From G963662905 sp965230045 (lineage in GTDB: Bacteria; Bacteroidota; Bacteroidia; Bacteroidales; WRLA01): 64,000 nucleotides of DNA. A program made the position numbers and the translations under genes. Below, piece after piece: positions 35,604 to 42,967 of this stretch (within the stretch, counting starts at the first letter, position 1; the number at the start of each line of letters is the position of its first letter). The stretch is taken from positions 4,154,001 through 4,218,000 of the forward strand of contig OZ245940.1 of assembly GCA_965230045.1 (NCBI GenBank). Reading direction: 5' to 3'. A model generated the notes under the pieces. The model searched no databases. It was not told where the DNA came from and saw nothing but the letters and a program-made list of their open reading frames with translations.

Positions 35604-38600
35604 ATGAAATACTTTCTTAATTTCTTATCACTGATCCTGATGCTGCTCTTCGGAACCGGCATCAAGGCTCAGTTTGTCAGTCCTGAAAGGGCACAAAAAG
35701 TAGCCCAAAACCTTTATACCGAACGTGCTCTATCTACAGGAATCGAACTCAGAAATGATTTGAGCTTCCAGGCTGTTGACCAGATTGAAAAAGATGGTCA
35801 GGTTGCGATTTATATTTTTAATGAGTCCAATGGAAATGGCTTTGTATTGATTAGTGCCGATGAACGCGCTTACCCAATATTGGGATATTCGTTTGAAGGC
35901 AGTTTTTCAAAACACCAGCTACATCCGTCAATTGAAGAATGGTTAACCAGCTACAGTGCCCAGATCAGCGAAATCCGTTCTGAAAATTATCCTGTTGGAG
36001 ATAAAACCCGTTCGGCATGGAAACGATATGAAAAAGAATCTCGTGCAGCCGTTCGTTCAGTAGATCATCTTGTTACATCCATCTGGGGGCAGGATTGCTT
36101 TTATAATGAATTATGCCCTGTGGACAATATCGGCGCATGCGGTCATGCCCGGGTAGGATGCGTCGCTACAGCAATGGCTCAAATCCTGCGCTATCACAAA
36201 TGGCCACAGCAGGGCGAAGGCAGCCATAGTTATACCTCTTCATATGGCGTTTTGTCCGTGAATTTTATGGCAGCAACCTATGATTATGATCAAATGCCTG
36301 ATTACCTCACAGACTACAATTTTGAAGTTGCTGAATTAGGCTACCACTGTGGTGTAAGTGTGGACATGGGTTATGGCCCGGGGGGATCAGGAGCTTACAG
36401 TCAGGATGTTGCAGACGCGTTGATCAACCATTTCCGTTGCGATGCAGCAACGACACAGTACCATAGCAAATCAGCCTATACCAATGAAGAGTGGGAAAAC
36501 ATGATCCGCGATGACCTCGACAATGGGCGCCCGATTTATTATAGCGGAAGTGGTTCTGGTGGTCATGCTTTTGTACTGGATGGATATCAGGAAACGAGTC
36601 ATTTTCATTTCAACTGGGGATGGGGCGGTTTATACAATGGATATTTCTACCTGAACAATCTCAACCCAGGCACGCATAACTACTCTTCGAGCCAGGCAGG
36701 TGTTTTTGGCATCCAGTCAGAAGAAGCTCCTGTTGTTGATTTTGAAGCCTCGACAAATAATGTGTTGACCGGAGAAGGCATCAATTTTGAAGATCACTCT
36801 ACAAGCAACCCCAACCAATGGCAATGGACTTTTGAAGGCGGCACACCGGCATCTTCCAGTCAGCAAAACCCTCAAAACATCAAATATCACACAGCCGGAA
36901 CCTATTCTGTAACGTTAAAGGCATATAATGTAAACGGCAATGCAACAGAAGTGAAACAGGGTTTTATAACAGTGAGTGATGACGCCTTGCCCCTGGCTGA
37001 TTTTGCTGCAGAAGACACCATTGTCTATGTAGAATATTCCAGCCTCAAATTCCGAAACTTCAGTCAAAACGGAGCCGAAAGTTATAAATGGATTTTTGAA
37101 CCTGCTTCCATCAGCTATACAAACGGAACATCCTCTTCATCAGAGGAACCACGTGTACGCTTCAATGAAGCCGGTCAATACACTGTTAGCCTGATAGCCT
37201 ACAACCAAAATGGCTCTGACACTATGATTCGCCAGCAATACATTTATGCCGGTGGTTATCCAATTCCATTTTATGAAAACTTTGAACTGGCTTTCGCTTT
37301 TACTGAAAAATGGGAAATTGAAAACAATGACGGGACAATTGGCTGGGATGGCTATTATAAAATCTCAGGAAACGGCAACAGTCGTCGTGCAGCATGGATG
37401 AATTGCTACGATTATGCTGCCGTCGGACAACGCGATCAACTGATCAGCCCGGCATTGAACACAGTGGGACACAAGCAGCTTTTCCTGGATTTCGTTCATG
37501 CTTATGCTGCATACAATGATACGCGCCGTGATTCATTGATTGTGAAAGTATCGACTAATGCCGGATCGACATGGAAACGTGTTGCAGCTTACGGTGAAAA
37601 CGGAAACGGAAGCTTTGCCACCACACCGGCCACAACATATCTTTTTGAACCTGATGCTGCTGACCAGTTTTGCGGTGTTGGTTATGGTAGCGAATGCTAT
37701 ACCATTGACCTGACAGAATATACCGGCAACCCCAATCTGAAAATCATGTTTGAATCATGGAATGGACATGGCAACAGTATTTATGTAGATGATGTTCTCG
37801 TGCACGATCCGGGAGTTTATGCCGGTTTTAGTTCAGATATTACAGAATTTTGCGAAAGCGGTGATGTAAATTTCTTTGAGAATGCACGTGGTGAGCCCAC
37901 TTCATGGAAATGGAACTTTGAAGGTGCTACGCCCGCAACATCTACGGAACAAAATCCAGCCGGAATTCACTATGACAGCCCCGGATATTATGAAGTTGAG
38001 CTTATTGTGAGCAATGGCGAATATTCAGATACACTTACCGTGGATAAATACATTGCCGTTCTTACAACACCCGGACAGGCCGCTGCGCCTAACGCCCCTG
38101 ATGCAGTATGCCAGGACGGCACCAACAGTTTCATATCTGTGGCTGCAGTAGAATATGCGCAAGGCTACAACTGGGAAATGCTGCCAAATGAGGCAGGGAT
38201 CATTTCAGGTAACGGAACTTTTGCCAGCATCAACTGGTCCGAAGATTTTTATGGCACAGCAGAAATTCGTGTTCAGGCAACTAATATTTGCGGTGAAGGC
38301 ACATATTCTGATCCAAAAGTTATTGCAGTACACGAAATTCCAATTGCTCAGGCCGGCGATGATCAGGAAATTGCTTCGGGCGAAAGCACAATGCTGGAAG
38401 GCTCGGCAAGTGGAGCAGGCGGTTCTTATACATACCATTGGGAGCCAGCCGATATGTTGGTAAACCCGGATATTCAAAACCCGGAAACAGTAGCACTCAC
38501 CGGCAGCCAGTGGTTCTGGCTTCAGGCTGCTGATAGCGAAACATCATGCGAGAGCAAAGCTGATTCTGTTTACATTATGATTCAGGGTGATGTGCTTGCA

Positions 38601-39323
38601 GTAACAGCAAGTGCCGATCCCACAGCGATTTGTGCCGGCGAAAACAGCCAGCTAAATGCTGCGGCAACAGGTGGCGGCGGAAGTTATGAATATAGCTGGA
38701 CATCAAATCCCGAAGGTTTTGAAAGCACAGAAGCCAATCCCATAGTAAACGCGGAAAATTCGGCCTGGTACATTGTGGACGTTAATGATGGAAGCAATAC
38801 AGCCAAAGACAGCGTTTTCATCGAAGTTTATGCGCTTCCTATTGTAAATCTCGGTCCCGATTCCACAATTTGCGACAACCAAAGTATAAGCCTGGACGCC
38901 GGAGAAGCTGCATCGTACGTTTGGTCGAACGGCGACACAGGCCGCTATCTGGAAGTTGATAAAAATACTTTTGGCCTGGGAAGTCATGAAATTTGGGTTG
39001 ATGTTACCAATGGTAACAATTGCGTTAAGCGCGATGATGTAACTATCGAATTGATTGTCTGCACGGGAATAGAAGAATCTTTGGCAAGTAAATTGAAACT
39101 CTATCCCAACCCTGCGCAGGATATTCTCAATATTGATGGTGGCGGAATAAAAATCCTCAAAATGGAAATTTACGCAGCCGATGGTCGAATCATGAAAAGT
39201 GTTCAGGACTGGAATGCTTCCACTGCTTCGCTATCACTTCAGGGATTAAATGATGGATTGTACTTCATTCGCATATATCATGAAGATGGGCTAATAAACG
39301 ATAGTTTCGTTGTAAAACGCTAA
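35604..39323 (+). CDS. Secreted C10-family cysteine peptidase (streptopain-like) with PKD domains and T9SS sorting domain
   Basis: This 1239-residue preproprotein has a signal peptide (to about 22) and a Spi-like inhibitory prodomain (about 25-130). The C10 peptidase domain (about 150-375) has nucleophile Cys186 in GCVATAMAQIL, His321 in GGHAFVLDGY and the NWGWGG motif. PKD domains (about 378-555), a jelly-roll domain (about 556-735), another PKD and Ig-like domains follow. The last 80 residues are a T9SS sorting domain (LYPNPAQ). Relatives such as streptopain, interpain and the PrtT/SpeB-like enzymes degrade host or environmental proteins. It is probably co-transcribed with the propeller gene upstream and ends at a strong terminator. 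Confidence 0.9.
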   Translation: MKYFLNFLSLILMLLFGTGIKAQFVSPERAQKVAQNLYTERALSTGIELRNDLSFQAVDQIEKDGQVAIYIFNESNGNGFVLISADERAYPILGYSFEGSFSKHQLHPSIEEWLTSYSAQISEIRSENYPVGDKTRSAWKRYEKESRAAVRSVDHLVTSIWGQDCFYNELCPVDNIGACGHARVGCVATAMAQILRYHKWPQQGEGSHSYTSSYGVLSVNFMAATYDYDQMPDYLTDYNFEVAELGYHCGVSVDMGYGPGGSGAYSQDVADALINHFRCDAATTQYHSKSAYTNEEWENMIRDDLDNGRPIYYSGSGSGGHAFVLDGYQETSHFHFNWGWGGLYNGYFYLNNLNPGTHNYSSSQAGVFGIQSEEAPVVDFEASTNNVLTGEGINFEDHSTSNPNQWQWTFEGGTPASSSQQNPQNIKYHTAGTYSVTLKAYNVNGNATEVKQGFITVSDDALPLADFAAEDTIVYVEYSSLKFRNFSQNGAESYKWIFEPASISYTNGTSSSSEEPRVRFNEAGQYTVSLIAYNQNGSDTMIRQQYIYAGGYPIPFYENFELAFAFTEKWEIENNDGTIGWDGYYKISGNGNSRRAAWMNCYDYAAVGQRDQLISPALNTVGHKQLFLDFVHAYAAYNDTRRDSLIVKVSTNAGSTWKRVAAYGENGNGSFATTPATTYLFEPDAADQFCGVGYGSECYTIDLTEYTGNPNLKIMFESWNGHGNSIYVDDVLVHDPGVYAGFSSDITEFCESGDVNFFENARGEPTSWKWNFEGATPATSTEQNPAGIHYDSPGYYEVELIVSNGEYSDTLTVDKYIAVLTTPGQAAAPNAPDAVCQDGTNSFISVAAVEYAQGYNWEMLPNEAGIISGNGTFASINWSEDFYGTAEIRVQATNICGEGTYSDPKVIAVHEIPIAQAGDDQEIASGESTMLEGSASGAGGSYTYHWEPADMLVNPDIQNPETVALTGSQWFWLQAADSETSCESKADSVYIMIQGDVLAVTASADPTAICAGENSQLNAAATGGGGSYEYSWTSNPEGFESTEANPIVNAENSAWYIVDVNDGSNTAKDSVFIEVYALPIVNLGPDSTICDNQSISLDAGEAASYVWSNGDTGRYLEVDKNTFGLGSHEIWVDVTNGNNCVKRDDVTIELIVCTGIEESLASKLKLYPNPAQDILNIDGGGIKILKMEIYAADGRIMKSVQDWNASTASLSLQGLNDGLYFIRIYHEDGLINDSFVVKR

Positions 39324-39337
39324 TAAATAATGAAATC

Positions 39338-39374
39338 AAAAAAAACCGGGAAGCTCCTCTTTCCGGTTTTTTTT
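39338..39374 (+). terminator. Terminator of the T9SS cargo operon
   Basis: A-rich CCGGGAAG pairs with CTTTCCGG around a short CTC-rich loop and runs into eight T. The A-run before and the T-run after make it usable in both directions. It starts 15 bp after the peptidase stop codon. Confidence 0.85.
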
Positions 39375-39512
39375 ATGTCGAAGAATGTAACTCCATTCAT
39401 CCATCACAGACTACCTGTTAAAAAATGATATACATTTAATATTGAAAACTTTGCGGGTTAACGGCTGGTCAAATCAGGGAAATTGAAAAATAACACTACC
39501 TTTATCTCATCA

Positions 39513-40484
39513 ATGAAAGAGGCTGAAATCATAGAAAAAACATTTGGAATCCCGGCAAACCGGCTGACCATAAAAAATATTCAGAATTGGTTTCTGGAGC
39601 CGCGCTACGAACACGAATATCTGGAATTTAAAAGCGGAGAAGTACGCATGAACGATCTTGCCCGCGAATGCTGCGCTATGCTCAATACTGCCGGAGGTTT
39701 GATTATCGTAGGCAGTCCGCGCGAACAATACAAAATGCACAAAGGCAAACGAGGTAAAACGTTTTGCATGGGCAATATACATCCCTCCGCATTTAAAAAT
39801 GCTGCATGGCTGCAAGAACAAATCTGCAAAGCTATTACACCAACACCAAGTGTGGAGGAGGTAAACGTTTTTCAGATTAAGGCAGAACGGGGCAAATCGG
39901 TTTTTCTGCTTGCCATTGAAACATCTTCGCGAAAGCCCTGCCAGCTCGAAGACGGACGCTTTTACTACAGGCAAAACACCAGTGTGCGTCCGATGGCCTA
40001 CCCAATGGTGCGCGATTTTTTCATCGAAAAAAAGCAGCCCCTCTACAAAAGCAGCATTGCTTTCCATGATGATGCCGGCAGCCCTGCCAATATCCTGAGG
40101 CTGGCGATAAAAGTTAAGAACTTCTCCCTTATTGCACCCAAAGCAAGCAGAATTGAATTGGGATTTGCCCATGTAGATGAGGTTTTAAAAAATGATCTCA
40201 TTTATGAAAAGATAAAAGACAAAATCACAATTTTTGGCTGTAAGGACGAAAGTCCGCTTTTCGATGAACGGGAAAAGGAATTCAGTATCAGCCTGAGGCA
40301 TTTTTTCAAGCCTTTCTATTTTGAAATATCGGTTTGGAGCACAGGATCAAGCCTTCATATGCAGCGGTTTATTTATGATCCGGTAAACCGTAAGCTCATT
40401 AAACACAGTACAAACGGCCAACGCAATGAAATCAGAAAGATGGAGATGTTTGAGGAATTGGAAGGTATTTTGAGAATATTGTAG
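39513..40484 (+). CDS. AlbA_2 (Schlafen-type) domain protein
   Basis: This 323-residue protein (from ATG 39513; an in-frame TTG at 39483 would add ten residues) carries an N-terminal AlbA_2 domain (about 15-155). Motifs include HEYLEFKSGEV, CAMLNTAGGLIIVG and the closing FYYRQNTSVRP. Unlike the 2001-3365 protein it has no HATPase or winged-helix part. The C-terminal 160 residues form a separate beta-rich region that I do not recognise. AlbA_2 domains occur in regulators and in defence-linked proteins. The gene stands alone, 32 bp before a MITE that has itself been hit by an IS. Confidence 0.75.
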   Translation: MKEAEIIEKTFGIPANRLTIKNIQNWFLEPRYEHEYLEFKSGEVRMNDLARECCAMLNTAGGLIIVGSPREQYKMHKGKRGKTFCMGNIHPSAFKNAAWLQEQICKAITPTPSVEEVNVFQIKAERGKSVFLLAIETSSRKPCQLEDGRFYYRQNTSVRPMAYPMVRDFFIEKKQPLYKSSIAFHDDAGSPANILRLAIKVKNFSLIAPKASRIELGFAHVDEVLKNDLIYEKIKDKITIFGCKDESPLFDEREKEFSISLRHFFKPFYFEISVWSTGSSLHMQRFIYDPVNRKLIKHSTNGQRNEIRKMEMFEELEGILRIL

Positions 40485-40814
40485 GGTTAATTGTTTGTCC
40501 GATCCTAAAATAGGTGGTTCTACTAAGAATTTCGTGGGTAACAATAATGTTTGAAAATAATATGCAAATATTTATTAATAAACTATTGATCCCTAACAGA
40601 TTCCTCCCTTCACAAAGCCTTAATCACTTCGTTTGGCTTTGTTCCGGTCGGAATGACGCAGTCTAAGAAGTGTTTAAGGCAAAGGCGGCGAGGACACAAT
40701 AAAAAATATAAAATGTGTCCTCGCCGCCTTTGCCTCCTGACTTCATAAAAACGCGTCATCCTATATTTGCATTTTAAGAAATAACGTAAAATTCAATAAA
40801 TTCGCTGGATTAAT

Positions 40815-40985
40815 AATGAATAAGACGAAGGGAGGGAAGAAAACTAATTGCGTCATTTGTCATCAAGACCGTTCGGAATGGTAGTTCCCCTCCCTCTTCT
40901 ATTGCTATCTTGAACAGTTCATTAGGCCATAAAACAAAGCCTGTATAAAGGATAGATAAGAAAACAATAGCTCCGTCTTCTAAAA
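40815..40985 (+). ncRNA. Predicted bridge RNA of the IS110 element
   Basis: Two successive stem-loops can be drawn by eye. The first (stem about 40827-40844 with 40883-40899, purine-rich AGGGAGGG against CCCTCCCTCT) holds GCGTCAT (40850-40856), identical to the left target flank 40753-40759. It also holds TCGGAATG (40873-40880), the reverse complement of the right flank 42064-42071. The second (CTATC 40905-40909 with GATAG 40951-40955, inner AGGC/GCCT) holds ACAGTTCATT (40914-40923), identical to the element's right end 42058-42067. Its AGGAT (40949-40953) is the reverse complement of the left end 40758-40762. This is the target-loop then donor-loop order of IS110 bridge RNAs. RNA ends are approximate. 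Confidence 0.75.
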
Positions 40986-40996
40986 AAACAATAGTC

Positions 40997-41980
40997 ATGG
41001 ACAAATATATTGGAATTGACATTAGCAAGCAAAAATTTGATGCTTATGGGTCAGACCGAGACCGTAAAACGGGTTTTTCACATTTTGAACAGACTACAAA
41101 AGGCTTTCAGGCTCTGGTCAAAAAATACGGTAAGGACAAAACTTATGTCATGGAAGCAACAGGGCCATATAGCTTGAAATTGGCTATGTTCCTGTCTAAG
41201 AAAAATATCGAAGTTTCCGTGATAAACCCTTTGATCACAAGGCGTTATTCACAGATGAAGTTACAGCGTGCAAAGACCGATCCAGTAGACGCCCAAACCA
41301 TCTATGACTATGCATCTACCTTTAAAAAAGTTGATCTATGGACACCACCATCAAAGGAAATCTTTGATATGCAGCAGTTATTGACAGCTCTGGAACTGAT
41401 TACTAAACAAAAAACAGCTACGTCTAACCAATTAAAGGCTTTCCAGGTAAGTGGCGTATTGACTGCTGAACTCAAAAGATCACTGAAAAGTATTATCGAA
41501 AAGTTCAAGCGGGAAATAAAAAAGCTAGAGAAACAACTGGAGGATATCAGCAAAACACACTTTCCAGAGACTCGCAAGCTAATCCTCAGCGTACCGGGAT
41601 TTGGCAAGAAAGCTGTAGCAGTGCTCATTGCAGCAACCAATAATTTTGAAAAATTCCTGCACTACAAACAGTTTATTGCTTTTGCAGGGACAAGTCCAAG
41701 GATATATCAGTCGGGGACCAGCGTCAAGGGAAAGGGGCATATCTGCAAAATGGGAAACGGGCATATACGAAAACAGCTCTACATCTCGGCTCTGTCTGCT
41801 GTGCGCTACAATAAAGGGTGCAAGATATTGTATGAACGGTTGACAGCTAAAGGAAAGCACGACAAGGTAGCTAGGATTGCGGTTGCAAATAAACTGATCA
41901 AACAAATTTTTGCCATAATAGCAGATAATGAACCATATAACGAGGATCACATCAGCAAATTAAGGGTTACTTTACCATAA
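40997..41980 (+). CDS. IS110-family transposase (DEDD recombinase)
   Basis: This 327-residue recombinase is complete. The N-terminal RuvC-like DEDD domain shows Asp8 (GIDISKQ), Glu53 (MEATGPY), Asp95 and Asp98 (KTDPVDAQ). A coiled-coil region spans about 140-190. The Transposase_20 domain has VPGFGKKAVAVLIA and SGTSVKGKGHICKMGNGHIRKQLY, with the candidate nucleophilic serine at 239 or 242. No frameshift or stop is seen, so the element may still be active. Recombination is guided by a bridge RNA encoded just upstream. Confidence 0.95.
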   Translation: MDKYIGIDISKQKFDAYGSDRDRKTGFSHFEQTTKGFQALVKKYGKDKTYVMEATGPYSLKLAMFLSKKNIEVSVINPLITRRYSQMKLQRAKTDPVDAQTIYDYASTFKKVDLWTPPSKEIFDMQQLLTALELITKQKTATSNQLKAFQVSGVLTAELKRSLKSIIEKFKREIKKLEKQLEDISKTHFPETRKLILSVPGFGKKAVAVLIAATNNFEKFLHYKQFIAFAGTSPRIYQSGTSVKGKGHICKMGNGHIRKQLYISALSAVRYNKGCKILYERLTAKGKHDKVARIAVANKLIKQIFAIIADNEPYNEDHISKLRVTLP

Positions 41981-42034
41981 TATTTTTCTTCAAACTGCCT
42001 CCAAATAAAAAAAGGTAGTTTGAAGAAAAATATT
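41979..42034 (+). terminator. Long hairpin at the IS110 right end
   Basis: 22-base arms 41979-42000 and 42013-42034 pair with one mismatch around a 12-base loop. It begins on the last bases of the transposase stop codon. The stem is rich in A/T at its base, so it may end the transposase transcript or stop read-through into the element. It is not a terminal repeat, because it lies 32 bp inside the right border. Confidence 0.6.
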
Positions 42035-42286
42035 ACACAAAACTCTTGCTTTTTAACACAGTTCATTCCGACAAAGTTTTCCGAAGTATGAGGAAACTTT
42101 GGAGGAATCTGTTTTGAAATAAAGTAATTTTTCTTTCCACGAAATTCCGTGTAGTACCAAAAATACTACAAATCCATTCTATATCCGTCTTTCCCAGCCA
42201 ATAATCAAATGAACACTATTATGGTAATGGCAAAAAAAAGCTGCCTGCATAACACAAACAGCTTTGCTTTTATAGAAATCAAAACT

Positions 42287-42868
42287 TTATTTCATTCGGT
42301 TTGTAAATTCCTTAACGTTTTCCAGATATTCATTACGTGTTTCGTCATCCACGCTAAGCACAGCCGGGAAGAAGATGTGATCGATTACCTGCATGCCACA
42401 AAATTCAAAAATTCCTTCATCCGAAGTTTTCTTCATGGCATCATACATACCGTTTTGCTCGTAAACATCACGCGGCTGACCTGTTGTGTTGATAATGCTT
42501 ACTTTTTTATCTTTAAGCATTCCGTCAATTCCATTTTCGGTCATTTGATAAGCAAAGCCATAAAGGAAAACCCGGTCGATATAGCCTTTCATAATGGCAG
42601 GCATACCGGTCCACCATATGGGATACACAAAAGTGATGACATCGGCCCAGCGCACATGATCCTGCTCTGTTTTTATTTCTTCCGGAATCTGCCCCTGATG
42701 CGCTCCGGCCAAATCATTGGATTTTAATACGGGATAAAAATCCTGCTCGTATAAATTACGGATGCGGGTTTCATGTCCCTGTGAACGCAATGCTGCACAA
42801 AGTTCATCTTTGATCTTGCCGTTAAAACTGGATTCGCTGTGATTGGCATATACAATAAGGTGTTTCAT
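42287..42868 (-). CDS. NAD(P)H-dependent oxidoreductase, flavodoxin-2 fold
   Basis: This 193-residue protein of the NQO1/MdaB-like group uses FMN or FAD to reduce quinones or other acceptors with NAD(P)H. The flavin-phosphate loop YANHSESSFNG is at the N-terminus. The characteristic FVYPIWWTGMPAIMKGYIDRVF (about 85-106, two halves of the active-site wall) and INTTGQP follow. It stands alone between the MITE/IS locus and the SPOR gene. The exact acceptor is unknown. Confidence 0.85.
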   Translation of the reverse strand: MKHLIVYANHSESSFNGKIKDELCAALRSQGHETRIRNLYEQDFYPVLKSNDLAGAHQGQIPEEIKTEQDHVRWADVITFVYPIWWTGMPAIMKGYIDRVFLYGFAYQMTENGIDGMLKDKKVSIINTTGQPRDVYEQNGMYDAMKKTSDEGIFEFCGMQVIDHIFFPAVLSVDDETRNEYLENVKEFTNRMK

Positions 42869-42967
42869 ATCAGTGCTTTTTGTTGAATTATTTTTATCAA
42901 ATAGTAAACAGTAAAATTAATAACAGACTAACATCATGCTGCCTGTTTGGTTCAATACAAAAAAAAG

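Larger units (their letters stand above)
40760..42066 (+). mobile_element. IS110-family insertion sequence (intact, about 1.3 kb)
   Basis: Comparison with the uninterrupted MITE fixes the borders. MITE sequence runs to TCAT at 40756-40759 and resumes after TCAT at 42063-42066, so one copy of TCAT is shared. The core exchange lies within these four bases. There are no terminal inverted repeats, as expected for the family. It contains a 237-bp non-coding left end, one DEDD transposase gene and an 86-bp right end. A long left non-coding region is the IS110-subgroup arrangement, in which the bridge RNA is encoded upstream of the recombinase. Confidence 0.9.
40516..42158. mobile_element. MITE-like element, second copy, split by IS110
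   Basis: Terminal inverted repeats at 40516-40537 and 42137-42158 match those of the 7879-8214 copy, but the element is in the opposite orientation. Without the 1307-bp IS insertion it measures 244 + 92 = 336 bp, the same as the intact copy. Its central stem is 40677-40697 with 40715-40735 (21 bp). No clear 8-bp target duplication remains at its outer borders, so this insertion is probably older than the one at 7.9 kb. Confidence 0.85.

Noticed and set aside
40810..41028. 72-codon minus-strand ORF at the IS110 left end
   Set aside because: The region is explained by the predicted bridge RNA, and the frame runs into the transposase start.
41979..42034. IS110 right-end hairpin considered as a terminal inverted repeat or attachment site
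   Set aside because: Comparison with the intact MITE places the true border 32 bp further out, and the left end has no matching arm.
40508..42166. 8-bp target duplication around the split MITE
   Set aside because: The flanking octamers (AAATAGGT and AAAAATAC) match at too few positions to be called a duplication.
42209..42727. 172-codon plus-strand ORF
   Set aside because: It is the antisense shadow of the flavodoxin-fold oxidoreductase, which has clear motifs.
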